The notes: generated from the sequence alone by a model not told the origin. DNA of 64,000 nt from 40CM-2-70-7 sp035631315 (GCA_035631315.1 DASQIZ010000013.1:9599-73598), one strand, 5' to 3'. Positions 35,285 through 44,671 are shown, numbered from the stretch's first letter. Program-made: numbers and translations.

Positions 35285-37375
35285 CTAGAACGTCTTCTGG
35301 AAGTACGCCGCCGTCGCCGAGTCCGCCTGCAACCAGGAGTGCCAGCGCAGGAACCCGTGAATCTCGTCCGGGATCACCATCTCCTCGAATTTCACGCCCG
35401 CCGCATCGAGCCGGCGTGCGAGGTCCACCGTTTCGTGGAAATGCACGTTCCGGTCGTCATCACCCTGGATGAGCAGCACCGGCGACCGCCACGTCTTCAG
35501 GTCGGCGACCGGAGAGGAGGTCCAACCCACCTTCCGCGCGCTGTCGAGATCACCCTGTTCGTACCGCCAGTGGGGCGTGTAGCGATCGGCGTCATCACTG
35601 GTCCAGTTGTGGACGCCATGGTAATCCACGCCCGCCGCGAAGACATCCGAGTTCCGGGCGAGGCCGAGCGCGGTGAGATACCCGCCGTACGACCCGCCCC
35701 AGATCCCGACTTTGGCGTTGTCCACTTCGGGGCGCGCCGCGAGCCACTTCCCGCCCGCCAACACGTCCTGGTATTCGGACGCACCCGCGGGGCCCGCGTG
35801 CGCCGGGTGATGGAACTCCCAGCCGTACCCGATCCCCAACCGGTAATTCACCGAGAGCACCACGAACCCCCGGCTCGCGAGGTACTGATTCACCGCGTAG
35901 GCGTTCGAGTAGTAGCCCATGTAGTGCCAGCCGAGCATCATCTGGCGCGGGGGGCCGCCATGAACGAAGACGATGCCGGCGTGCTTGCCGGTGATGCCGG
36001 GCTGCTCGAAGAGCTGGCCATGCACCTCAGTCCCGTCGGCCGCGCGGAACACCACCTTCTTCGGCACCACGAGGGCCTGCGTCGGGAAGTCCGGCGGAAT
36101 CTGCTCGGCGCCAATCAATCGCAGCTCGCCACCGTCCAGCTTCATCGCCGCCGGCAGCGGCGGCCTCTTCGCTTCCGCGGAAATGAGCGCAACCCAGTTG
36201 CCGTCACCCGTCACCGACGGAGTCCATTCCACACCGGCTCCCGTGGTGAGCGGGGTCGGCGCCGCGCGATCCACCGGCACCTTGAAGAGATGCCGGCGGT
36301 CGATGTCGTCGGAATCGGCGCCCGTATTCGCGCTGTAGACGATCGTCTTTCGGTCAGGCGCGAGTGCCTCATGCTCGACCATGAATGCACCGGGGGTGAG
36401 CAGGAGCGCGTCACCACCAGTGACCGGCACCGAGTACAGGTGACCCCAGCCATCGGTCCCGTTGCGGAAGACCAGGTGCCCGCCGTCACCCCAGAGGAGA
36501 TTGGCGCCCCCATACGATGCGTGGAGTGTGAGCGGACTCTTCCACACGATGTGCCCGGCACCGGTCGCCACGTCGGCGACCCAGATCTGCCACGGCTCCA
36601 TCGAGCGCTGCAGCATCATCCGCGGAGGCCCGCCACGACCGGGGACCCGGACATACGCGATCTGCTTGCCGTCGGGGGACCAGGTGGGCTCGACGTCGAT
36701 CGAGGTCGACGGCGCGAGGTACTGGAGCGGTGTCGCGGTGTCCGAGAAGACGGCGATGAACGTGTGGTCGCCGCGGTCCGAGACGAAGGCGAGCTTGCTC
36801 CCGTCCGGTGACCAGGCCATCGAGTTGTTGTCGCCGCGGGCGAACACCAGCTGACTCGCCCCCTTCGATCCATCGACCGGGATGGACCAGATCTGACCAC
36901 CCTTGATGAATGCGACCAGGTCCCCCTTGGGCGACAGCAGAGGCGAGTCCCCTTCCGTGAGCACCTTCGGGGTGCCGCCCGCGACGGGCACCGTCCAGAT
37001 TTTCAACTTGGGTTCGACCGGACTGTGATCTGGATCGGGGGGCGGCGCATCCCAGTTCGCGTCATGATCGCCGCCGCGCACGTAGATGATCGTCTTGCCA
37101 TCTTTCGTGAACTGCAGCTGCCCCAGCTCCTGACCGTCATCCGCGGTGCCATTGGTCAGCCGCCGCGCCTTCCAGTCGGGTGCTTCCGCCACCCAGACGT
37201 TCCGCACACCATGCTCGTTAAACACCCACGCCATCGCCGCGCCTGAAGGGGCGGTGACCAGCTCATTCGGGTAGGGATAGCCGAGCACCTGCGCCATGGT
37301 GAAGGGACCGTCGGCCGCCGGTGTGGCGGCAGCGACCAGCGCGGCGAAGGGCAACCACAACATTCTGGGCGACAT
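35285..37375 (-). CDS. Exported S9 family peptidase (acylaminoacyl-peptidase-like)
   Basis: A 696-residue peptidase with signal peptide (MLWLPFAALVAAATPA), a propeller made of PD40 repeats (WSPDGSKLAFVSDRGD, WSPDGKQIAYVR) and a C-terminal hydrolase domain. The triad is Ser562 in WGGSYGGY, Asp in D639-D-D641-R, and His673 in EIHGF. The frame is open 27 codons upstream; the ATG at 37375 gives the signal peptide and has GAGGG before it. It lies between the BNR-repeat protein and the tricorn gene in one minus-strand series. Confidence 0.9.
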   Translation of the reverse strand: MSPRMLWLPFAALVAAATPAADGPFTMAQVLGYPYPNELVTAPSGAAMAWVFNEHGVRNVWVAEAPDWKARRLTNGTADDGQELGQLQFTKDGKTIIYVRGGDHDANWDAPPPDPDHSPVEPKLKIWTVPVAGGTPKVLTEGDSPLLSPKGDLVAFIKGGQIWSIPVDGSKGASQLVFARGDNNSMAWSPDGSKLAFVSDRGDHTFIAVFSDTATPLQYLAPSTSIDVEPTWSPDGKQIAYVRVPGRGGPPRMMLQRSMEPWQIWVADVATGAGHIVWKSPLTLHASYGGANLLWGDGGHLVFRNGTDGWGHLYSVPVTGGDALLLTPGAFMVEHEALAPDRKTIVYSANTGADSDDIDRRHLFKVPVDRAAPTPLTTGAGVEWTPSVTGDGNWVALISAEAKRPPLPAAMKLDGGELRLIGAEQIPPDFPTQALVVPKKVVFRAADGTEVHGQLFEQPGITGKHAGIVFVHGGPPRQMMLGWHYMGYYSNAYAVNQYLASRGFVVLSVNYRLGIGYGWEFHHPAHAGPAGASEYQDVLAGGKWLAARPEVDNAKVGIWGGSYGGYLTALGLARNSDVFAAGVDYHGVHNWTSDDADRYTPHWRYEQGDLDSARKVGWTSSPVADLKTWRSPVLLIQGDDDRNVHFHETVDLARRLDAAGVKFEEMVIPDEIHGFLRWHSWLQADSATAAYFQKTF

Positions 37376-37394
37376 CGATTCCCTCGTAGTTGAG

Positions 37395-40217
37395 CTACTC
37401 GGCGGCGATCCGCGGATCGGGCCGGACCATGAAGCTCTTGGTTTGCGTCTGGCCATTCACCGTCAGCTTCGCGGTGAACGTCCCGGGGAGCTTGGGTGGA
37501 GGCGGCTGATTCGCTCCGCCACGCGGGCCACGACGCCGTCTTCCGGCATTCGGATCCCAGGCCACCCGGTGCATGCCGGCCGCCGCAGAAAATGGAGCCG
37601 GCGGCACGCGCCACAAGGCCGTGGTGTTCGGAATGCCCTGCGGCTGTCCACCCTGCCCCCCGCCCCCAGCATTCTCCGCCGGCGCGTTGGTGAAGGTCTC
37701 CAGGGATGTGCCCGTCGAATCGAGGATCTCGAGGGTCACCGGTGTCGCCGGAGCGCTCTTGAGGTAGTAGTCGATGTAGGCGCCATTCGGCGGGTTCTCC
37801 GCCTGCGGCTCATCCTTCTGCAGAGGCGTCCCGTTGTCGTCTCCCGGCACGACCTCGATGGCATCGGCGGGCTGGAAGAGATACGCGTCGGCCTTGAGGA
37901 CCTGGTCGTCGATTTGACGCAGGAGGCTGATGTCGTCGATCACCCAGAACCCGCGCCCATGGGTCGCGACGATCAGGTCGTTGCCGTACACCTGGAAGTC
38001 GCGGACCGACGTGACCGGCAAGTTCAGCTGCAAGGGCTGCCAGTGATCGCCGGCATCGAACGAGACGTAAGCCCCGCGCTCCGTGCCTGCGAACAACAGC
38101 CCCGGCCGATGCAGGTCCTCTTTGACGGTGTGCACGTAGACGCCCGCAGGCAGGCCCGTCGTGATCTTCTGCCACGACTTACCCTGATCCCTGGTGCGGT
38201 AGATGTAGGGATCGAAGTCCGCCAGCTGATGCCGGTCGACGCTCGCATACGCCGTCTTCGCGTCTGAATGGGACCCTTCGACCATCGTCACCCGACTCCA
38301 CGGCGTCAGCTCTTTGGGCGTCACGTCCTTCCACGTCTGACCGTCGTCCGTGGTGAGCTGAATCAGCCCGTCGTCCGTTCCGATCCAGACCATCGGCGCC
38401 TGCACCGGCGACGGGGAGATCGTGTAAATCACGCCGCGCTGGTTGTTGCCCTGATCGGCGGACGCCGTGGTATCGAGATTCTTGGGGATGCCCGGATTCG
38501 GCCGGGTCAGATCCGGAGAAATCTCGGTCCAGGACTTGGCCGTATCGGTCGACTTATAAAGGAACTGGGTCCCGTAGTAGAGGGCGTGTGGATCGGCGGG
38601 CGACAGCACCAGTGGCTGCGTCCAGTCATGCCGCTCCGCGACACCTTCTTCCTTCGCCTTCGGCGCCGTGGTGCCCGAGACCTCGCGATTGAGCTCCATG
38701 TCGTACCGGGAGCCCGCCCCTCCGTAAATCACTCCCGGATGCAGCGGATCCCCCGCCGTGTATCCGCTCTCGCCCCCTGCCCCGATTGGCTCCCAATCGC
38801 GCATGGAGATCTGGGCGAACTTGCCACGCGCACGGACCGCCACCGAGCCCGAGTCCTGCTGCGCACCGGTGACCCAGTACGGGAATCGCGGATCGACCGA
38901 CACGTGGTAGATCTGCGCCGTGGGCTGGTTGAGCCACGAGCTCCACGTCAGCTGCTTCGGATCCGCGGTCTTCGCATTGCGGCTGATCACGGTGCCCTGA
39001 TCGGAGGCGACGATCAACGTGTCCGAATCGTCCGGCGAGATCCAGGGCTGGTGGTAGTCATCACCACCCGGCGAACCCCGCACCGGCACCCACGTCCTGC
39101 CGCCGTCCAGGGACCGCGAGACCGACACGTTCGACACGAACACGGCATCCGGATCCTTCGGATCGACGACGACCTGCTCGAAGTACCACCCGCGGCCCCA
39201 GAGGGCTTGATCCGCCGACGTGCGCGTCCACGTCTCCCCGCCATCGTCCGAGCGGAAAAACCCGCCCTGCCTCGGTGTCGTGTCCCGCCCGAACCCGCCG
39301 GGGCGGGGAGGCTGCACGGTGGCGCCCGGCTCGGGAGTCAGGCAGTCGACAACCGCGTACACGCGTGACGGATGGGAAGCGGCGATCGCAATGCCGGAGC
39401 GCCCTACCCCCTCGGACGGCAAGCCCTGCGTCATCTGCTTCCAGGTGTCGCCGCCGTCGGTCGACTTGTAGAGCCCGCCGCCAGGGCCATTGGTCGGCGC
39501 GTACGTGAACCAGGGTGGCCGGCGCGTGTTCCACAGGCAGGCGAACACGACCTTCGGATTGGAAGGATCGATCGCGACATCCACGCCTCCCACCGACGGT
39601 CCCTTGTCGAGCACCTTCTTCCAGGTCTTCCCGCCATCCGTCGACCGGTAGATGCCGCGGTCCGCGCTGTCGGCGTAGAAATGCCCGATCGCCGCAACGA
39701 ACACGACGTCGGCGTTCCTGGGATCGACGGCGACCCTGCCGATGTGCTGCGTGTTGTCGAGGCCCAGGTGCGTCCAGGTCTTGCCGGCGTCAATCGATTT
39801 GTAGACGCCGTTGCCGAAACCGGTCGAGTCCCGCAGGGTCGATTCACCGCTTCCCACGTAGACGGTGTCGGGCGCCGAAGGCGCTACTGCGATCGCGCCG
39901 ATGGAGGCCACGGGCTGGTCGTCGAAGATCGGCTGCCAGACTCTGCCGCCGTCGATGGTTTTCCAGAGACCGCCGTTCACCGAACCGGAGTAGAACTCCT
40001 CTGAGCGGCCCGGCACACCGGAGACCGCATCGGTCCGGCCACCGCGGAAGGGGCCGAGCATGCGCCACTTGAGTCCGGAGAGAAATTCGGGAGGGACGGG
40101 GCCCGCGAGGCCTGCAGCGTCATGGCGCGCGGGGAGCGTCCAACGCAGTGTGGGGGCGACGGCGAGGGCACCGCCCACCTGCCCGGTGCGTACCAGGAAG
40201 TCTCGGCGAGAAGTCAC
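37395..40217 (-). CDS. Tat-exported BNR/sortilin-type beta-propeller protein
   Basis: A 940-residue exported protein of unknown activity. The N-terminus is a twin-arginine signal (TSRRDFLVRTGQVGG). The body is a ten-bladed, sortilin/Vps10-like propeller with many Asp-box repeats (SIDAGKTWTHLG, STDGGKTWKKV, SDDGGETWTRT). The C-terminal part (about 800-930) has a fibronectin-like domain and a low-complexity segment NAGGGGQGGQPQG. Relatives are annotated as glycosyl hydrolases of BNR type, but catalytic residues are not apparent. It ends at KSFMVRPDPRIAAE, earlier than relatives I remember, so a short C-terminal loss is possible. GTG start with GGAG upstream. Confidence 0.85.
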   Translation of the reverse strand: MTSRRDFLVRTGQVGGALAVAPTLRWTLPARHDAAGLAGPVPPEFLSGLKWRMLGPFRGGRTDAVSGVPGRSEEFYSGSVNGGLWKTIDGGRVWQPIFDDQPVASIGAIAVAPSAPDTVYVGSGESTLRDSTGFGNGVYKSIDAGKTWTHLGLDNTQHIGRVAVDPRNADVVFVAAIGHFYADSADRGIYRSTDGGKTWKKVLDKGPSVGGVDVAIDPSNPKVVFACLWNTRRPPWFTYAPTNGPGGGLYKSTDGGDTWKQMTQGLPSEGVGRSGIAIAASHPSRVYAVVDCLTPEPGATVQPPRPGGFGRDTTPRQGGFFRSDDGGETWTRTSADQALWGRGWYFEQVVVDPKDPDAVFVSNVSVSRSLDGGRTWVPVRGSPGGDDYHQPWISPDDSDTLIVASDQGTVISRNAKTADPKQLTWSSWLNQPTAQIYHVSVDPRFPYWVTGAQQDSGSVAVRARGKFAQISMRDWEPIGAGGESGYTAGDPLHPGVIYGGAGSRYDMELNREVSGTTAPKAKEEGVAERHDWTQPLVLSPADPHALYYGTQFLYKSTDTAKSWTEISPDLTRPNPGIPKNLDTTASADQGNNQRGVIYTISPSPVQAPMVWIGTDDGLIQLTTDDGQTWKDVTPKELTPWSRVTMVEGSHSDAKTAYASVDRHQLADFDPYIYRTRDQGKSWQKITTGLPAGVYVHTVKEDLHRPGLLFAGTERGAYVSFDAGDHWQPLQLNLPVTSVRDFQVYGNDLIVATHGRGFWVIDDISLLRQIDDQVLKADAYLFQPADAIEVVPGDDNGTPLQKDEPQAENPPNGAYIDYYLKSAPATPVTLEILDSTGTSLETFTNAPAENAGGGGQGGQPQGIPNTTALWRVPPAPFSAAAGMHRVAWDPNAGRRRRGPRGGANQPPPPKLPGTFTAKLTVNGQTQTKSFMVRPDPRIAAE

Positions 40218-40225
40218 ATCAGCTC

Positions 40226-41254
40226 CTAGAAGTGAGTCACACCCAAGACGGACTTGGGGATCGTCATGTAGACACCGACGTTCTGATCCACCAGCTCCGC
40301 GATGTGCAGATCGGCGGCCATGCTGGCGATCCGATACGCCTCCATCCGCGAGAGTCCCTTCACCTGCATCAACATCTCGATCATCTGCTGCGTCGCGATC
40401 TGCGTGGCCTTGGTGAGGTCCCGGTCCGTGCCCATCGTCATCAGCTCGGTGGGGGTCTCACCGCGGGGCCAGGTGAAATGCATGTCCTTGTGGACGATGA
40501 GCTGAAATCGGCCGAGGAGCGACGTCTCGATAGCCGTCTGGTCGACTTCGCCGTCGCCCTGCGCGGCGTGACCGTCGCCCACTTCGAGGAGTGCTCCCGC
40601 CGCGTGGACCGGAATGAACAGGCTCGTGCCGGCGACCAGAGAGCGATTATCGAGATTGCCCGCGTGCACACCGGGAGGATTGCTGGAGACGCGTCCGGAG
40701 TCGGGGGACGGGGCGTCGCCGATCGATCCGAAGAAGGGATGAAGAGGAACAACGATGCCGGAGTCCAGTCGAGCCACATTGCCGGCGGTGTCGAGCTGGA
40801 TGATGCGCGTCCGAGGCGTCGCGCAGTTCTCCGGCAGAAACCCACCACAACCGTTGTAGCCGTAGCCGATCGCATAGTGAATCGACAGGATCTTCACTTC
40901 CAGCACGTCACCCGGCTCGGCGCCCTGAACGAAAATGGGACCGGTGAGGATGTGTCCACCCGGTCCCTTGTCGGTTACCTGCGTGACGATGTCTTTGAGC
41001 GATTGCTGGATCTGGTCGACAGGCACTCCGGCCGCCGCCAGACGATCCGGAACGTTCGTCAGCAGGGTTTCGACGTCGACGGTGTCACCCGACGGGACGG
41101 TGAGCACCGGTTTCGCGGCGGCGCTGTAGTAGCCCCAGGCGACGGTCTTGGGAGTGGCGGCCAGGTAATGCCGGTGCTGCGCGAGTAGCACCGATGGTGC
41201 CAGGAGTCCTACGACCAGACACCGCACTCCGCACTCCACACTCCGCACTCTCAT
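40226..41254 (-). CDS. Exported acetamidase/formamidase family protein
   Basis: A 342-residue FmdA/AmdA-family protein, hydrolysing formamide or short aliphatic amides to acid and ammonia. Motifs seen are HILTGPIFVQGAEPGDVLEV, HPFFGSIG, SNPPGVHAGNLDNR and HAAQGDGEVDQTAIE. An N-terminal signal (LVVGLLAPSVLLAQ) makes it extracytoplasmic, which is unusual for amidases best known from the cytoplasm. Directly after the ATG the coding strand consists of four heptamer repeats that encode the basic n-region of the signal (MRVRSVECGVRC). It follows the M28 peptidase gene by 106 bp in the same direction. Confidence 0.88.
   Translation of the reverse strand: MRVRSVECGVRCLVVGLLAPSVLLAQHRHYLAATPKTVAWGYYSAAAKPVLTVPSGDTVDVETLLTNVPDRLAAAGVPVDQIQQSLKDIVTQVTDKGPGGHILTGPIFVQGAEPGDVLEVKILSIHYAIGYGYNGCGGFLPENCATPRTRIIQLDTAGNVARLDSGIVVPLHPFFGSIGDAPSPDSGRVSSNPPGVHAGNLDNRSLVAGTSLFIPVHAAGALLEVGDGHAAQGDGEVDQTAIETSLLGRFQLIVHKDMHFTWPRGETPTELMTMGTDRDLTKATQIATQQMIEMLMQVKGLSRMEAYRIASMAADLHIAELVDQNVGVYMTIPKSVLGVTHF
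41223..41250. repeat. Heptamer array CGCACTC x4 abutting the acetamidase start codon
   Basis: Units CGCACTC, CGCACTC, CACACTC, CGCACTC run from 41223 to 41250; the start codon is 41252-41254. The same unit builds the hairpin at 46608-46672. On the coding strand the array encodes the first residues of the signal peptide. Confidence 0.85.
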
Positions 41255-41360
41255 CTCCTCACGGCCGGAAATTCATGACCTGCGTCGCTCTGAGGCACCG
41301 AAACTCCACGTGGGACGAATGACTGTCAACCACGCGGAGTCCGGCGCTCAGCTCGCCTCG

Positions 41361-42974
41361 TTACTGCGGAGCCGGTGTCGACCGCGCCCCCGGCATGCAG
41401 GCCGGCCACGTCATGGGCTGCCCATTCCGCCCGATGGGCATCACATCCCGCTTCACGCGCGACATGAACTGCGGATCTTCCGACGCGAGATACGCCATCA
41501 TGGCGACGAGTGTCGCATTCTGCTTCAAGTCATCGAAGGAAATCTTGTCGTACGTATCACGGTTGGTGTGCCACGTGTAGAGCCCGTAGTCCCACTGCCC
41601 CGAGCTGAGGTCAAACCCGGGCGCTCCGCACATGTCGAACGACGCATTGTCCGTGCCGCCCCCCGCCGGCATGCCGGGAAACGCGAACTTGATCTCTCGC
41701 GTCAAATCCGATGGAATCTGCGCGAGATAGCGAGCCAGATTGCCGGACGCGTCCGGGAATCCGGCGGAATTCAGCCGTTCCGCATGCCCGGTCCCGTTGT
41801 CCTGATTGAACAGGGCCTGGAGGCTGTCGACGATCTCCTTATGGTCGGCGACGAATCCCTTGGAACCGAGCAGTCCTTCTTCCTCGCCGCTCCAGTCCCC
41901 GATGAGGATGGTGCGTCGCGGATGGGGATAGACGATCGACAGGATGCGCATCGCTTCCATCATCATGATGGTGCCGGTGCCGTTGTCGGTCGCGCCGGAG
42001 CCGCCATCCCACGAATCGAAGTGCGCGGAGAGCATGACGTATTCGTTCGGGAGCTGGGAGCCCTTGATGGACGCGACCACGTTGTAGACCGGGACCTCCC
42101 CACGTGCCTGCGACTCCGCCTGCAGCTCCACGACCGGTCCCTGATGATGATCGGCCAGACGGTACAGGAGACCGTAGTCCTCGCACGACACATCCACGAC
42201 CGGCGTGTGATCGACATACGTGTCGAAGATCTTGTCAACGCCCCAACCCTGCGACCAATAATTGGAGATCACGCCCGCCACTCCGGCCGCTTCGAGCCGT
42301 CGCGCGAGCGAGTAGTGGCCGTACCGGTATTCGTAGCCGGTATGGGCGATGCGGTCGCTCCAGGCGCGCTGAGCCGCCTGGCGCTGTGCTTTCATCGAAT
42401 CGTAAACCGCCGGGACGGCCCAATGCTCCCAACTCGTGTCGGGACGGCAGGTCGGCTGCGGGAACGACACCATCACGAACTTGCCCTTCGCCTGGGGGAG
42501 CCACGCGACGAATGCCGCGCTATCCGCGACGTCGGGGAGCGCGATGACCGGAGCGCGGACGGGCTTGCCTTTCGGCGTCCCAGGGCTCCACGCCAGCATC
42601 GTCGCTTCCAGTGAACGGACTCGCGGAGTCAGCAGATCCATGTGCGTGATGCCGCGGCGCCAGCCGCGCCAGGTGCCGTACTGCTCCTTCTTGGCGTCCA
42701 TAATGCCCCACGACTTGTACGTGTTCACCGCCCAGTCCTGGGCCGCTTCCATGCCGGGGGACCCGGTGAGCCGGGGGCCTAGGGAGTCGAACAACACCTG
42801 AGCGAGTGCCTGGGCGTGGGAGCTGTCCATCCCCAAGGCGTAGATGCGCCGCAGGATGGGGTTGTCGACAACGAATCCCGAAGCGGGCGCTCCGAATTGA
42901 GCGGCGGCGGGAGCTGCGACGGCCCCGGCCAATCCGAGCGCGAGCAGACTGACGGCAGCGATGCGACGGTACAC
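41361..42974 (-). CDS. Exported M28 family zinc aminopeptidase
   Basis: A 537-residue secreted metallopeptidase. Signal peptide VSLLALGLAGAVAAPAAAQ is followed by a protease-associated domain insertion (about 130-290). The di-zinc catalytic domain has AHFDSWDGGSGATDNGTGT (His and bridging Asp), GEEEGLLGS (base Glu and ligand) and WHTNRDTYD (last His ligand). Such enzymes act as aminopeptidases or glutamate carboxypeptidase-like enzymes. The start is GTG at 42974, 33 bp from the divergent fpg-like gene. It heads the minus-strand peptidase series that runs to 24461, although the 106-bp gap before the amidase may contain a second promoter. Confidence 0.92.
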   Translation of the reverse strand: MYRRIAAVSLLALGLAGAVAAPAAAQFGAPASGFVVDNPILRRIYALGMDSSHAQALAQVLFDSLGPRLTGSPGMEAAQDWAVNTYKSWGIMDAKKEQYGTWRGWRRGITHMDLLTPRVRSLEATMLAWSPGTPKGKPVRAPVIALPDVADSAAFVAWLPQAKGKFVMVSFPQPTCRPDTSWEHWAVPAVYDSMKAQRQAAQRAWSDRIAHTGYEYRYGHYSLARRLEAAGVAGVISNYWSQGWGVDKIFDTYVDHTPVVDVSCEDYGLLYRLADHHQGPVVELQAESQARGEVPVYNVVASIKGSQLPNEYVMLSAHFDSWDGGSGATDNGTGTIMMMEAMRILSIVYPHPRRTILIGDWSGEEEGLLGSKGFVADHKEIVDSLQALFNQDNGTGHAERLNSAGFPDASGNLARYLAQIPSDLTREIKFAFPGMPAGGGTDNASFDMCGAPGFDLSSGQWDYGLYTWHTNRDTYDKISFDDLKQNATLVAMMAYLASEDPQFMSRVKRDVMPIGRNGQPMTWPACMPGARSTPAPQ

Positions 42975-43006
42975 GGGTTTGGTCTCCTGGCTTAGAATTG
43001 GAACGG

Positions 43007-43906
43007 ATGCCCGAACTCCCCGACATCGAAACCTATCTTGCGGCTTTGGCGCCCCGCGTGCTCGGCCGCTCCATCACGGCTCTGCGCGTCCGTAGCCCGT
43101 TCGTCCTGCGAACGGTCGAGCCGCCGGTGTCGTCGATCCCCGGTCACACCGTGCAGACGTTGCGGCGGCTCGGCAAGCGGATCGTGTTCGGACTCGACGA
43201 CGATCTCTTTCTGGTGATCCACCTGATGATCGCCGGACGGCTGAAATGGAAGGCTCCGGGCGCCGCTCTTCCTACGCGCATCGGCCTCCTGGCGCTCGAC
43301 TTCGAACACGCCTCCCTGCTCCTGACCGAGGTCAGCAAGAAACAGCGGGCCGCCATGCACATTCTGCGGGGCACGGGTGCACTGAAGCAGCTCGACCCCG
43401 GGGGGATCGACGTCATGACGGCCGACGTCCGGTCGTTCGGCAGCACCCTCACCCTGGAAAACCACACGCTGAAGCGGGCCCTGACCGACCCCAAGCTCTT
43501 TTCCGGGATCGGCAACGCCTATTCCGACGAGATCCTGTTCGCCGCCCGCCTGTCGCCCCTCGCCCTGACCTCCAAGCTCTCGGAAGCCGAGATTGTCCGG
43601 CTGCACCGGGCCACGCGAGAAATCCTGACCACCTGGACCGAGCGGCTGAAGACCGAGGCCGGCGATGGATTCCCGGAGAAAGTCACGGCGTTTCGGGAGG
43701 GGATGGCGGTGCATGGGCGCTTCAGGAAGCCCTGCCCCGATTGCGGTGCGCCGATCCAGCGGATCCGGTACGCCGAGAACGAGGTCAACTACTGCCCGAA
43801 GTGTCAGACGGGTGGGCGCGTGCTGGCGGACCGCGCGATGTCCCGTCTGCTCAAGGAAGACTGGCCGCGGTCATTGGAAGAGCTCGAAGCCCGCGGGATG
43901 GCCTGA
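43007..43906 (+). CDS. mutM: Formamidopyrimidine-DNA glycosylase (Fpg/Nei family)
   Basis: A 299-residue base-excision repair glycosylase/AP lyase removing oxidised purines. The mature N-terminus PELPDIETY contains the catalytic Pro2 and Glu3. The helix-two-turn-helix region with LENHTLKRALTDPKLFSGIGNAYSDEILF is intact, and the C-terminal zinc finger has CPDC and CPKC pairs (CPDCGAPIQRIRYAE to YCPKCQTGGR). The consensus start is PELPEVE; the DIE variant is mild. The frame opens three codons earlier, but ATG 43007 yields the required N-terminal Pro after Met removal. MutM rather than Nei is inferred from overall resemblance. Confidence 0.88.
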   Translation: MPELPDIETYLAALAPRVLGRSITALRVRSPFVLRTVEPPVSSIPGHTVQTLRRLGKRIVFGLDDDLFLVIHLMIAGRLKWKAPGAALPTRIGLLALDFEHASLLLTEVSKKQRAAMHILRGTGALKQLDPGGIDVMTADVRSFGSTLTLENHTLKRALTDPKLFSGIGNAYSDEILFAARLSPLALTSKLSEAEIVRLHRATREILTTWTERLKTEAGDGFPEKVTAFREGMAVHGRFRKPCPDCGAPIQRIRYAENEVNYCPKCQTGGRVLADRAMSRLLKEDWPRSLEELEARGMA

Positions 43907-43924
43907 GGACCGACGTCTGACGTC

Positions 43925-44671
43925 CTACCTCTCATGCGAGAACGAAAACGCCCAGCCGAAGTTCGTGTCGAAGGTCGCGAGGTCCGGCGGAGTCGTGATG
44001 CCGAGGCGCGAGAGAATCGTCTGGCCTGAAGCCTGGACCGTCGCCGTCCCGAAGCGCCGGTTCGCCCACTCGTGCCCCCCGAATACTCCCTCCGGACCCC
44101 CTGACGCCAGGTAACCCGTGACATCGAAGCGCGTGGTGGAGTCGCCGAGCGCGACGTTGGCTTCGACCTTGCCGTCCCCGGTTTCGATCACGAATAGCGC
44201 TCTCCGCTGCCCGCCGGCCGAATCCGCCTGGAGGATGACGGGGCCGGTGCTGGTCGCGAACCCGTAGAGCTTGAACATCTCGGTGACCGGGGCCGCCGCC
44301 GGGCCGTAGGCGAAGGGCGAAGAGCTCCAGCGAGTACCAGCCGGTCTGGTGGAGTCCTTGCGGGCTTCGATGCGGACGATCACGGCGCCGAGGGCGACGG
44401 GGCCCGTGTTCGTACCGTCGATAGTCGAGTGCGGACAGGTTGTCGCGAACAGGAGCACCAGCCCTTTGCCGTCGGGCCGTGGCGCCACGGTGCCGCGCGC
44501 ACCTACGATGGTCTGCAGCTTCGCGGCCTCCACCCACCACCCGACCGTCAGTCCAGCGCACGGCGCTGCCGTGTCGGTGACCCATTGGGCGGGCTTGCCC
44601 TGCGCGGCCAGGGATGTGGCCAAGGCAAGGAGCACGCTGATACCTGACCCCTGACCCCTGACACCGTTCAT
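43925..44671 (-). CDS. Exported protein of unknown function
   Basis: A 248-residue protein with a signal peptide (GISVLLALATSLAAQ) and no family I recognise. The mature part has GLTVGWWVEAAKLQTIVG, VALGAVIVRIEARKDS, YGFATSTGPVILQADSAGG and GGHEWANRRFGTATVQASGQTIL. This broadly suggests a single beta-rich domain; some spacing is reminiscent of acetoacetate-decarboxylase-like folds, but that is weak. The ATG at 44671 overlaps the stop of the PP2C gene (TGATG), so it is translationally coupled to a signalling phosphatase. The first codons are built from four heptamer repeats (44637-44664). Confidence 0.7.
   Translation of the reverse strand: MNGVRGQGSGISVLLALATSLAAQGKPAQWVTDTAAPCAGLTVGWWVEAAKLQTIVGARGTVAPRPDGKGLVLLFATTCPHSTIDGTNTGPVALGAVIVRIEARKDSTRPAGTRWSSSPFAYGPAAAPVTEMFKLYGFATSTGPVILQADSAGGQRRALFVIETGDGKVEANVALGDSTTRFDVTGYLASGGPEGVFGGHEWANRRFGTATVQASGQTILSRLGITTPPDLATFDTNFGWAFSFSHER
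44637..44664. repeat. Heptamer array CTGACCC x4 in the 5' codons of the coupled exported protein
   Basis: Units CTGATAC, CTGACCC, CTGACCC, CTGACAC occupy 44637-44664, six bases inside the start codon at 44669-44671. They encode the n-region GVRGQGSGIS of the signal peptide. Confidence 0.8.

Noticed and set aside
43907..43924. Terminator between the glycosylase gene and the convergent exported protein gene
   Set aside because: Only a short imperfect dyad around GACGTC is seen, too weak to call.
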